A stretch of DNA of 64,000 nt. Origin: Prionace glauca (taxonomy: Eukaryota; Chordata; Chondrichthyes; Carcharhiniformes; Carcharhinidae). Under the pieces are notes generated by a model. The model was not told the origin of the DNA and ran no database searches. It worked only from the letters and a program-made list of their open reading frames with translations. Positions 22,651 to 32,816 of the stretch are shown piece after piece. The stretch lies in contig CM075724.1 of assembly GCA_037974335.1 (NCBI GenBank), forward strand, positions 71,294,850 through 71,358,849, given 5' to 3'. Position numbers and translations under genes: made by a program. Positions within the stretch are counted from its first letter, which is position 1. Each line of letters opens with the position of its first letter.

Positions 22651-24285
22651 TAAAGTAAAGTCAATAGATTTAATTTACAGCGATATCGATTAGTTTTATT
22701 TTTAGATCAATTGATGAATTAAGTTTTAGATTTTAACAGCTAGGAAATGGATTTTTGTAATACTGGATGGGTATTTTACCTGTTTCAACTCAGTCTGAGA
22801 CTCCAAGAGGATTGAAGTGAAGAAACAGAAATACTTCCCATAGAGTCCGGTGCCAGACAGCAGGACATGCTTCAAGTAGAAGATGAACGAATGGAGGATA
22901 AATTACTATGAAAATGTCATGGATAAAATCTACTCTTACAACGGTTTTCAATCGTATTCAGACAACTTGCCAATGAAATGCACACGGAGGAGCCAATTAA
23001 TGTGTTCGTTTGATCGAAAAGTAAATGGGTTTCTGTGTGGGCAGACGAGAAGTTAATGCAGGATCAGATACGGGACCACAGTCATCTGTTTGGATAAATG
23101 CATGGATGAAACTTAAACTCAGAGGTCAAATAGCCATTGCACAGCAGGTAGCAGTTTTGGGTTTATAGTTTCAATGGGTACCAGGGTGGAGCGCAGTGGG
23201 CTGTGGCCATTTGAAAGGAACTAAATGACTGAGAATGATTCAGACTGTAAATGGAGTTCGTGGAGTGCGGAGTGGAATTTCCAAGGTTGGCACATGATGG
23301 AGATATGTTAATAATTGCCCCAGAAATTCTACTTTCAATCTGGAGCCTAGCCAATCAGATGAAGATTGGAATGGTAATTTTATCCATTATTCAAAGTGAA
23401 GAGAAAGTAAGCGGATTGTGCAGTCTTCAATCACACGGTGTTCAGCCTGCGGGAAGAAAGAACCATGGATGATCTCGGTTGGCGGTGGCGGACTCTCAGA
23501 GTTGCGCTGGACAAGTTTCATTTAATATGTTCAAGCGTTGTGGTATGTCTCTCGCTGGAATTAGAACTTTTGGATGCAGAAAGTGGATGGGTGGGTGTTT
23601 TATTGAGAATTGATCTCCTGGCTACAATAGAGGAAGTAATTTTCTCCCCTATCTAGCGAACTCTCAATGTGAACAATAGAGAAAGATTGATATGTTGTCC
23701 CGTGTCAGGAATAAATGAATCCTGCGAGAAAATGAGCACGAGTCATTCAACAGACCACAGTTGTGAGCATGCTTAAATTTCGGGGGCCGTAATAATGACA
23801 AGAATGGGATAGAAAATCTACTTACTTAGTGACATTAGGCCTGTAATTTGGAGATCAAAGCCAACGAAAGAGATCATTCGTGCAAGGCTTTGAACACGGG
23901 TTTGAACGCGTTTTGACTGCTGGGAAAGTCTCAACAAGGCAACGTCATCTAAAAACACAAACAGAGGGGATGGTAAACAGAATGGATTAGCATATTGACC
24001 ACTAAGGAACATCAAGGACAGGGAGACGGAGTGAATCAGTTTAACATTGCGGGAATGAATAAAGAATGCGAGAGCGCAAAGAAGTGACTGCTGCAGAACT
24101 CATGGACTGTGGCCGGAAACCTAACAATCTTTTCCATGGAAAGTAAAGATAGGGAAACGATGTACAAAGAGAACTCTGCCAGTCAGATGAAGCGACAATA
24201 TTTCCAAAAAGCTCATCACAGGTAAGACACTAAACAAAAATTCGTACGCTGTCAGCGACAGTTTTACCAGGAAAAAAGTCTCACA
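22651..24285. other. Downstream part of copy A, no sure gene
   Basis: It matches copy C at about 46,500-47,880 with many differences. Near its end, a stretch from about 24,098 to 24,229 ends in a good donor (CACAG|GTAAGAC) and is open in one frame, with residues like SWTVAGNLTIFS. The matching part of copy C gives SSWTAAGNVLIFS and the same donor. The frames differ by one base before the donor, so I do not call it coding. Confidence 0.4.
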
Positions 24286-26139
24286 AATCTCTTAGCTGGG
24301 AGGTTAGCTGGAGTGTTTCGGCAGGGTTTAAACTAATATGGGGGAGGCGAGGGTGGGGGGGGGGTGCGGTAGGGGGAGGTGGAGATGAGACCGATAGCTC
24401 AGTAGGCACTGGGATTGGGAGCGAGTTGGGTGACAGGGTAGGTCTGGTTGAGAGGAAAATCATCCCGGAGGGGGGGGAGGGGGTGTGGGAGGGGGGTGGG
24501 GGGAAGGAGGATCCGAGTGGGCCTGGTGGTTTGGATTGCGTCTGTTTTAATGCAAGGAGTGTAACGAGTAAAACGGATGAGCTTAAGTCCTTAATGTTCG
24601 TGAGGAATTTAGATGTGGTGGCAGTGAAGGAAACGTGGTTAAAGGAAGGGCAGGACTGGCAGCTAAATATTCCTGGGTGTAAGTGTTTTAGGCGTGACAG
24701 AGGAGGGTTGAAGAGAGGTGGTGGGGTGGCATTGTTAGTTCAGGAGCACATCACAGCTTTGCAGGGGAAGGATAATACAGAGGAGGTAGGGATTGAGTCG
24801 CTGTGGGTGGAGTTGAGGAATAGGAAGGGAGCAATTACAATGCTAGGGGTGTACAAAAGACCACCCAACAGCCCACGGGCAGTTAAGAACGCGCATGTTA
24901 ACAGATTTTGGATAGGTGCAGAAAGAATACGATTGTTGTCGAGGGAGATTTGAATCTTGCTGGAGTGGGTTGGAAGGTAACTAGAGCTGGGGGTTCGGTT
25001 GGGGAGGAATTTGTAAAATGTGTGCTGGAAGGGTCCTTGGAACATTATGTAACTCGCCCGACGAGGGAGGGGGTTATGCTGGATTTAGTTCTGGGTAATG
25101 AAGAAGTTCAGGTGGTTGAGGTTGCAGTGGGAAAGCATGTGGCTAACAGTGACCACAATTCTGTCCACTTTAGGATAATAATGGAAAAAGATGAGTGCTG
25201 GGCGAGGGGGAGGGTGCTCATCTGGGGAAAGGCAAGTTACAGCCGGATTAGGTATGAGCTTATGAATACTATGTTCTCTGTTCTATGTTCTATGTAATAC
25301 TGATTGGGAGAGGTTGTTTGCGGGTAAGTCCACGTTCGGCATGTGGGAGGCTTTCAAGAGAAAACTGAAAAAGTTGCAGGAAAGACATGTGCCAGTTAAG
25401 AGGAAGGATGGGAAAGGCAGGATTAGAGAGTCATGGATTACAGGGGATATTGAGGACTTGGTCAGGAAGGAGAAAGAGGCATATGTTAGGTCTAAGCAAC
25501 TGCGAATGGAGAGAGCACTGCAGGAATACAGAGAGAGTAGGAGAGATCTCAAAAGGGGAGTTAGAACGGTGAAAAGGGGGCATGAAATGGCTTGGCGGAT
25601 AGGATTAAGAAAAATCCAAAGGCATTTTCCTCTTATATTAGGAACAAAAGGGAGGTTAGAGGGAAAATCTTTCCTCTTAGGGACGGAGGAGGGGAACTGT
25701 GCTCAGAATCTGAGGGAATGGGGGAGATCCTGAATGAATACTTTACATCAGTATTCATGAAGGAGAGAGGGTTGGTGTCTTGTGCTGTCTTGGAGGGAGC
25801 TGTAAACCAATTGGAAAAAATATCCATTACGAGGTAGGAAGTGTTAGGGTTTTAAGGCAGCATAAAAACTGATAAATGTCTGGGGCCTGATGACACTTAT
25901 CCCAGGCTGCTTAGGGAGGTTAGAGATGAAATTGCTGGGCTTCTGACACAAACCTTTGTCTCTTCGTTGGGCACAGGTGGGGTCCTCGAGGACTGGAGGA
26001 TGCCGAATGTGGTACCACTGTTTAAAAAGGGTTGTAGGGATAACCCTGGTAATTATAGGCCGGTGAGTTTGACGTCAGTGGTAGGAAAGTTGTTGGAAAA
26101 AAATCTTAGGGATAGGATGTATATGCATCCTATGTGTCG
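24286..26139 (+). mobile_element. CR1 LINE, 5' intact, 3'-truncated
   Basis: The element begins with the 5' G-rich leader (GGGAGGTTAGCTGGAGTGTT). The endonuclease follows (VVAVKETWLKEGQDWQLNIP, NSDHNSVHF near 25,150), then the linker and RT start (PGNYRPVSLTSVVGKLLE). It stops at about 26,139 in RT, with no 3' UTR or tail. It is flanked by about 105 bp of directly repeated host sequence (24,181-24,285 and 26,140-26,245). A run of TTCTATG units lies inside at about 25,265-25,300. Losing the 3' end while keeping the 5' end is the reverse of usual CR1 truncation. Confidence 0.85.
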
Positions 26140-26574
26140 CGTCAGATGAAGTGACAATATTTCCAAAAAGCTCATCACAGGTAAGACACAAAACAAAAAT
26201 TCGTATGGTGTCAGTGAGAGATTTACCAGGAAAGAAGACTCGGAAATTGAATCCATTCCTAAGGAATCATGGTCAGGGACATACATAAAAGTGCAATGTT
26301 GAGAGAACGGGTTCATTCTGCTTCTTTGGCATGTCTCATTTTGTATTCTGCATATTTGACCATTGACGATTCTAGATGTCTGAACTGTGCTGAAATACTT
26401 TCAGAGAGAGCTGAGACTTCTCACTACCTGGTTCAGTATAATTGGAAGTTAAATTTATTTCAGCGCAAAGCGGATCTCCCCTCAGGAAGCTCACTGAAGA
26501 TAGTAAATAAATATAATTCCACTCACTGCTTCAGGCAACACAAATTATTGCGGCAATAAGATTATGCTAGTTGC
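26140..26574 (+). other. 3' part of copy A, splice-acceptor-like site
   Basis: It starts with the second copy of the 105-bp repeat and continues to match copy C at 48,630-48,990. Both copies keep a strong acceptor-like run ending TTATTTCAG (26,463 in A, about 48,858 in C) followed by diverged sequence without a shared long frame. It could be a non-coding exon. No product is proposed. Confidence 0.35.
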
Positions 26575-27272
26575 TTAACGAGCAGCGGGAACGGTCGACA
26601 GAGTCTCTGGATGGGAGGTTGGTTTACGTGATGGACTGAGCTTCATTTACGACATTTCGTAGTTCTTTTTGCAGGCTTGGACAGAGCTGGAGCCACCCCA
26701 AGCAATGATACAGGCAGAAAGAACGCTTCCTATGGTGCATCTGTAAAAGCTGGTGAGAGTTGTAGGATACATGCTAAATTCCTCTATGTTCCTGAGAAAG
26801 TAGAGTCGTTGGTGGGCTTTCTAAATTATTGGGTCTGCATGGAGGAACCAGGACAAGTTGTTTGTGATCTAAACAGCTAAACACGTGGAGCTCCCGACCA
26901 CTTACACTTCATCCCCATTGACGTGGAAAGGGGCATGTCCTCGACTATGCTTCCTGAAGTCGATGATTATCTCCAACGTGTTGTTGACATTGAGGGAGAG
27001 ATTATTATTGTCGCACCAGCTCACCATATTGTCTATCTCTTTCTTGTATACTGATGCATAATTGTTTGAGATAAGACCCACCACTATGGTAGTGTCATCA
27101 GCAAAATTGGAAATTGAGTTGGAATGGAATTTAGCCACACCGTTATAGATGTATAAGGAGTGCAGTAAGGGGCTGGGGACACCGCCTTCTGGCACATCAG
27201 TTTCGAGGATGATCATGGAGCAAGTGTTGTCGCTTATCCTTAATGATTGTGATCTGTGGGTTCGGAACATAG
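26575..27272 (-). mobile_element. L2-like LINE fragment, RT palm and C-terminus
   Basis: The minus strand reads GVPSPLLHSLYIYN, SNFADDTTIVVGL, NMVSWCDNNNLSLNVNNTLE and further on the FYRC/IESIL-type region in decayed form. It is the same family as the longer copy at 42,345-44,290. FADD is the catalytic RT motif. The frame is broken towards the 3' end. Confidence 0.78.
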
Positions 27273-27278
27273 ATCATA

Positions 27279-27628
27279 GGGGCGGCACGGTAGCACAGTG
27301 GTTAGCACTGCTGCTTCACAGCTCCAGGGTCCTGGGTTCGATTCCCGGCTCGGGTCACTGCCTGTGTGGAGTTTGCACATTCTCCTCGTGTCTGCGTGGG
27401 TTTTCTCCGGGTGCTCCGGTTTCAGCCCACAGTCCAAAGATGTGCGGGTTAGGTTCATTGGCAATGCTAAAATTGCCGTTAGTGTTCTGGGATGTGTAGG
27501 TTAGAGGGATTAGCAGGTAAAATGTGTAGGGATATGGGGATAGGGTCTGGGTGGGATTGTGTTCGGTGCAGACTCGATGGGCCGAAGAGCCTGTTTCTGC
27601 ACTGTAGGGTTCTAGGGTTCTAGGGTTC
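27279..27628 (+). mobile_element. tRNA-headed SINE, full length
   Basis: The head is GGGCGGCACGGTAGCACAGT with A-box TAGCACAGTGGTTAGC and B-box GGTTCGATTCC. The conserved middle is GTGTGGAGTTTGCACATTCT...GGGTGCTCCGGTTTC. The tail reads GCAGACTCGATGGGCCGAAG then repeated GGTTCTAG. This is one of the best copies in the window and defines the family used for the other SINE calls. Confidence 0.9.
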
Positions 27629-27737
27629 ATAGAACATCACAGCGCAGAACAGGCCCTTCGGCCCACGATGTTGCGCCGACCAGTTAAAAAACAATGCCCC
27701 TCTAACCTAAACCAATCCCTTTTCATCCGTAAACCTA

Positions 27738-27925
27738 AAGATGTGCGGATTAGATTCATTGGCTATGCTAAAATTGCCCCTTAGTGTCCTGGGATGTGTA
27801 GGTTAGAGGGATTAGCAGGTAAATATGTAGGGATATGGGGATAGGGTCAGGGTGGGATTGTGTTCGGTGCAGACTCGATGGGCTGAAGGGCCTGTTTCTG
27901 CACTGTAGGGTTCTATGTCTATCCA
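27738..27925 (+). mobile_element. SINE 3' half inside CR1
   Basis: It begins AAAGATGTGCGGATTAGATT and ends GCACTGTAGGGTTCTATG, matching the 3' half of the SINE at 27,279. It lacks the tRNA head. CR1 text continues on both sides, so the SINE inserted into it. Confidence 0.85.
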
Positions 27926-29239
27926 CGGATCTCTTAAAAGCCCCCAAACTAGGCGCATTTACAACTGCAGCAGGCAGGGCATTCCAATCCCTCACCACCC
28001 TCTGGGTAAAGAACCTACCCCTGACATCCGTCCTATAACTACCCCCCCTTAATTTAAAGCCATGCCCCCTCGTGTTAGCTTTCTCCATCCGAGGAAAAAG
28101 GCTATCACTATCCACCCTATCTAAACCTCTAATCATCTTATATGTTTCAATAAGATCCCCTCTTAGCCACCTTCTTTCTAGCGAAAACAACCCCAAATCC
28201 CTCAGTCTCTCCTCATAGGACCTCCCCTCCATACCAGGCAACATCCTGGTAAACCTCCTCTGCACCCTCTCCAAAGCCTCCACATCCTTCCTGTAATGTG
28301 GGGACCAGAACTGCACACAATACTCCAAGTGCGGCCGCACCAGAGTTGTTTACAGTTGCAACATGACGCTGTGAGTCCTAAATTCAATCCCCCTTCCAAT
28401 AAACGCCAAGACACCGTATGCCTTCTTAACAACCTTATCTACTTGATTCCCAACTTTCAGGGATCTATGTACACATACACCTAGATCCCTCTGTTCACCC
28501 ACACTATTCAGAGTCCTCCCGTTAGCCCTATACTCGACACATCTGTTATTCCTACCAAAGTGAATTACTTCACACTTCTCCGCATTAAACTCCATCCGCC
28601 ACCTCTCGGCCCAGCTCTGCAACCTGTCTAAGTCTCCCTGCAAACCATGACACTCTTCCTCACAATCTACCACACCTCCGACTTTGGTGTCATCAGCAAA
28701 TTTACTGATCCCCTCATCCAGATCATTAATAAAAATTACAAACAGCAGTGGCCCCAAAACAGATCCCTGAGGCACACTACTCGTAACTGAACTCCATGAC
28801 GAATATTTACCATCAACCACCACCCTCTGTCTCCTATCTGCTAGCCAATTCCTGATCCAATTTCCTAGATTACCCTCAATCCCATACATCTGCATTTTCT
28901 GCAGAAGCCTACCATGGTGAACCTTATCAAACGCCTTACTAAAATCCATATATACCACGTCAACTGCCTTACCCCCATACACCTCTTTGGTCACTTTCTC
29001 AAAAAACTCAATAAAGTTAGTAAGGCATGACCTACCCACTATAAAATCATGCTGACTATCTCCAATCAATTCATTACTCTCCAAATAACTATAAATCCTA
29101 TCCCTAATAATTTTTTCTAAAACCTTGCCCACGACAGAAGTAAGACTCACCGGTCTATAATTCCCGGGGAAGTCTCTGTTCCCCTTCTTAAACAATGGGA
29201 CAACATTCGCTATCCTCCAATCTTCCGGTACTATACCTG

Positions 29240-29617
29240 AACATAAGAACATAAGAAATAGGAGCAGGAGTAGGCCATCTAGCCCTTCGAGCCTGCCCCG
29301 CCATTCAATAAGATCATGGCTGATCTGTCGTGGCTCAGCTCCACCTTCCCGCCCTCTCCCCATAACCCTTAATCCCTTCTCTTATCAAAAACCCATCAAC
29401 CCGTTTGTTAAAAATATTTAGCGAGGCAGCCTCCACCACTTCAACGGGCACAGAATTCCAAAGATTCACCACCCTTTGAGTGAAGAAGTTCCTCCTCAAC
29501 TCTGTTCTAAACCGCCTCCCCTTTATCTTGAGGCTGTGCCCCCAAGTCCTACTGTCTTCTTTGAGCGGGAAGAGTCTCTCCACCTCTATCCTATCCATCC
29601 CATTCATCATCTTATAC
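29240..29617 (-). mobile_element. CR1 3' end nested in CR1
   Basis: About 380 bases of the ACATAAGAACATAAGAAATA subfamily (RT C-terminus with MMNGMDRIEVERLFPLKEDS), same strand as its host. The host CR1's RT resumes to the left (PEDWRIANVV) and to the right (FRSSLVSGI). Confidence 0.88.
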
Positions 29618-30960
29618 CTGAGACCAACGACGACCTGAAGATCAGAGCCAGAGGCTCTGCAATCACCTCTCTTGCCTCCCAGAGAATCCTAGGGTAAATC
29701 CTGTCCGGACCAGGGGACTTCTCTATTTTCAAACACTCAAGAATATCCAGCACATCCCCCTTATCAACTGAAATACTGTCTAGCTTACACCCCTGCAACC
29801 CAGTGTTCTCCTCAGCTACATTCATGTCCCCCTGCGTGAACACCGAAGATAAATATTGGTTCAATGCCTTTCCAATCTCTTCCGGTTCCACAGACAACTT
29901 CCCTCTGCTGTCTGTAACTGGCCCTAATCTTGCCCTAACCAACCTTCTATTCTTAACAACTATAGAACGCCTTAGGATTCTCCTTAATCCTATCAGCCAA
30001 AGTCTTCTCATGTCCTCTTTTAGCCCTTCTTAACTCACTCTTCAACTCCCTCCTAGAAAATCTATAGCTTTCTAGTGCACTACCTGAGCCCTCAAGTCTC
30101 ATCCGAACATAAGCCTCCTTTTTCTTTTTAACCAATGAATCAACTTTTTTGTGCACCACGGGTCCCTAGCTCAACCAATTCCTCCTTGCCTGACAGGGAC
30201 ATACCTATCAAGGATTCGCAGTAGCTGCTCCTTGAAAAAACTCCACATTTCGGACATTCCCAGTCCCTGTAGTGTCCTAGTCCAACCTATGCTTCCTAAT
30301 TCTCTCCTACTAGCCTCATAATTACCCTTCCCCCAGCTAAAACTACTGACCCGAGGTTCATGCCTATCCCTTTCCATCACTAAGGTGAACGTAACCGAAT
30401 TGTGGTCACTATCACCAAAATGCACACCAACTTCCAAGTCTAGCACCTGGTCTGGCTCGTTTCCCAGCACCAAATCCAATATAGCCTCAACTCTAGTTGG
30501 CCTATCTATATACTGAGTCAAAAAACCTTCCTGCACGCTTTGTACAAGAACTGACCACTCTAACGAGCTAGAGCGATCGCAATTCCAATCAATATTATTA
30601 AAGTTAAAGTCCCCCATAACAATTACCCTATTACTTTCACTCCTAACCAGGATCGTCTCCACAATCCTTTCCTCAACCTCTCTAGAACTTTTAAGAGGTC
30701 TATAAAAGACTCCCAACAGGGTGACCTCTCTCTCCTATTTCTAATCTCCGCCCATACTCCCTCAACAGACAAGTCCTCATCAAACTTCCTCTCTGACACT
30801 GTGATACAGTCCTTGACTAATAATGCTATCCCTCCCCCTCTTCTACCTCCTTCTCTACTCCGACTAAAGCATTTGAACCCTGGAATCTGCAACAACCATT
30901 CCTGACCCTGCTCTATCCATGTCTCTGAAATGGCCACAACATCAAAGTCCCAGGTACTGA

Positions 30961-31757
30961 TAAGAACATAAGAACATAAGAAATAGGAGCAGGAGTAGGC
31001 CATCTGGCCCCTCGAGCCTGCCCCGCCATTCAATAAGATCATGGCTGATCTGTCGTGACTCAGCTCCACCTTCCCGCCCTCTCCCCATAACCCTTAATCC
31101 CTTCTCTTATCAAAAACCCATCAACCCGTTTCTTAAAAATATTTAGCGAGGCAGCCTTCACCACTTCAACGGGCAGAGAATTCCAGAGATTCACCACCCT
31201 TTGAGTGAAGAAGTTCCTCCTCAACTCTGTTCTAAACCGCCCCCCCTTTATCTTGAGGCTGTGCCCCCTAGTCCTACTGTCTTTTTTGAGCGGGAAGAGT
31301 CTCTCCACCTCTATCCTATCCATCCCATTCATCATCTTATACGTATCAATGAGATCTCCCCTCATTCTTCTAAACTCTAACGAGTACAAGCCTAGTTTAT
31401 TCAGCCTCTCCTCATAGCTCAATCCCCTCAACTCCGGTATCAGCCGAGTAAACCTCCTCTGCACTCCCTCCAGGGCCAAAATATCCTTGCGCATGTGCGG
31501 CGCCCAAAACTGCACACAGTACTCCAGCTGCGGCCTCACCAATGCCCTATACAGCTGCAGCAAGACCTCCCTACTTTTATATTCAATCCCCCTCGCTATG
31601 AAGGCCAGCATTCCATTCGCCTTCCTGACCACCTGCTGCACCTGCAAGCTGGGTTTTTGCGACTCATGCACAAGGACCCCGAGGTCCCTCTGCACCGTTG
31701 CCTGCTGCAGTTTTTCGCCCCGTAAATAATAGTCCTTCCTACCATTCCTCCTACCAA
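30961..31757 (-). mobile_element. CR1 LINE 3' half next to copy B
   Basis: The minus-strand 237-codon frame starts in RT (GRRNGRKDYYLRGEKLQQAT), includes [20 protein letters not shown] and ends with SFTLTQ-independent UTR and an ATAAGAACATAAGAACATAA tail. Its 5' truncation point joins copy B at about 31,758, at the place matching 20,840 in copy A. Confidence 0.9.
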
Positions 31758-31956
31758 GAAGGCTGTGTGACAAAACACTTCAAGTGCGTCAGCCACATGG
31801 GACGAGCAGTTTTTTTATCAAGATAAACAGCATCCTGACATGGTCATATATCACCGTTTGTTCCTTGTCACTGGATCAAAAACCTGAAACTCCCATTTCA
31901 AAACATCGACTACAGCCATTGAAGAAAACCCTCCCGCGACCAAAGGGGAATGTAGA

Positions 31957-32186
31957 TTATGAGTAAGAAAATAATGGTGCTTGTGTTAACGTGAATGAAT
32001 TGAGGCAAATGACAGATAATAAAAATCTCCAGATCCGGATTCCTGTGAACTGTAGTGATTCTACGGTATTATGGGATATCGAAAAGGAGAAATGGGAGAA
32101 TACAAAAATCATTGGCAATCTAATTTTCACTGTTGGGCAAGTGTTGCTGTTCGTCGCGCGGGAACACGCAACATTCACTACAAAGA
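31957..32186 (-). CDS. NKp30-like gene B exon 3, linker and membrane part
   Basis: Acceptor GTTACTTTCAG, entering in phase 1, then open for 75 codons to a stop. It starts FVVNVACSRATNSNTCPTVK. Copy A's version (62 codons) is more hydrophobic in the likely span (SMIFVFFLFSFS). The true 3' boundary could be earlier if an internal donor is used. Confidence 0.62.
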
Positions 32187-32816
32187 CTGAAAGTAACAAC
32201 ACAAATCAGACCTGAGCGAAAGTTCCGTTAGCTTGTTCAGTTATTTTTCTGATATTCACCTGCAGAATTTTACGCCAGCCCATTTCTCCCTCATTATCAC
32301 TCACCGTGTACAATAAGCTCAGTCCCACTGCCATTGGAGATTGATCCATATTTGAAGCTGCAATAATAGAAACCAGAGTCCTGGAAACTCACATTCAGAA
32401 GGTGCAATTCGGAAAATCCTTGACCGTGAATCAGGTTCGTTTTGCTTTTCTCGGTCGCCGGATCCAACATCATTTCTTGGCCGCCTTTCCGCCAAGAAGC
32501 ATTAATTAATGCATTGTCAGTGAAAAGCTGCATAGAGCAATTCATGGTAATATTTGTACCTTTTATCCGAGTCGCACGTTTGGGCATCTGAACCACCGAG
32601 AGAGAGGCCTTAAGCGTAGCTGTCAGAAATCAACACCAACAGGATTATGGGCAGAGGTAATGGTAACCATGCTTTCAATTATAATGAAAAATAAAGGTAA
32701 TAAACAATATACTATATTGCCTTCCCTATTTAATCAAACCATGATAAAAAAAAATATACACCTCTGTAAATAATGCCCAGCACCAAAAGGTAATGCAGCA
32801 GGTGGAATGCAGACAT
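31957..32816 (-). CDS. NKp30-like V(J) receptor, intact copy B
   Basis: Three exons: leader 32816-32762 (MSAFHLLHYLLVLGIIYR), V 32619-32305, membrane exon 32186-31957. Introns are 142 and 118 bp with GT..AG ends, and all joins are phase 1. The predicted protein is about 199 residues. The V domain has B-strand Cys (ITMNCSM), C-strand Trp (NASWRKGG), DSGFYYC, and a J-like end SNGSGTELIVH coded in the same exon, as in NKp30. Five N-glycosylation sites are seen (NIT, NCS, NAS, NVS, NGS). Exon 3 gives a Cys-bearing linker (VACSRATNSN), then KIRLPMIFVF, a hydrophobic run with Lys and Arg at its edge, then a second hydrophobic run to the stop. Basic residues there could pair with an acidic ITAM adaptor, as Arg does in NKp30. 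Which hydrophobic run spans the membrane is unclear, and the His/Pro in the first are odd. The family call is by layout and motifs. Confidence 0.78.
32305..32619 (-). CDS. NKp30-like gene B exon 2, V domain with J-like end
   Basis: The exon is 315 nt, phase 1 at both ends, with acceptor TTTCTGACAG and donor CACG|GTGAGTGA. The V frame is uninterrupted. The G-x-G-T-x-L-x-V end is part of the exon, so no rearrangement is needed, and no recombination signal is visible after it. Confidence 0.88.
32762..32816 (-). CDS. NKp30-like gene B exon 1, signal peptide
   Basis: The exon is 55 nt coding 18 residues plus one base, with donor AG|GTGTAT in phase 1. The hydrophobic core LLHYLLVLGII is typical of a signal peptide. 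Copy A differs by a few residues and copy C has lost about six codons. Confidence 0.75.

Larger units (their letters stand above)
18013..26570 (+). repeat. Segmental copy A of the NKp30-like gene unit
   Basis: This stretch matches copy B (31,758-33,970, inverted) from 18,013 to about 20,840, and copy C (44,300-49,060, same strand) from about 18,860 to 26,570. It holds an NKp30-like gene (19,164-20,594) and downstream non-repeat sequence. Inside it lie CR1 insertions at 19,190-19,461, 19,856-20,193, 21,662-22,650 and 24,286-26,139. Without them the unit is about 5 kb. Confidence 0.8.
27629..30960 (-). mobile_element. CR1 LINE, nearly full length, with nested insertions
   Basis: The minus strand reads, from the right: endonuclease (DFDVVAISETWIEQGQEWLL; GDSDHNSVTF), linker, RT ([58 protein letters not shown]) and 3' tail ATAGAACATCACAGCGCAGA at 27,630. 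The RT open frame is 337 codons (29,363-28,350), one of the cleanest CR1 pieces here. A SINE (27,738-27,925) and another CR1 3' end (29,240-29,617) lie inside it. Confidence 0.92.

Noticed and set aside
23818-24015. Possible minus-strand exon with TTTTTAG acceptor and TAA|GTAAGT donor
   Set aside because: The donor and part of the exon are not kept in copy C (47,440-47,670), and no leader or partner exon was found.
24426-25733. Several long plus-strand frames that might look like a host gene
   Set aside because: They read as CR1 endonuclease and linker (VAVKETWLKEGQDWQLNIPG, SDHNSVHF) and belong to one LINE.
26677-26880. Plus-strand frame ending the copy A region
   Set aside because: It is the antisense of an L2-like LINE whose RT reads clearly on the minus strand.
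27290-27360. tRNA gene-like A and B boxes
   Set aside because: They are the head of a SINE. The body and tail of the same SINE follow directly, and the same head recurs at 51,138-51,482.
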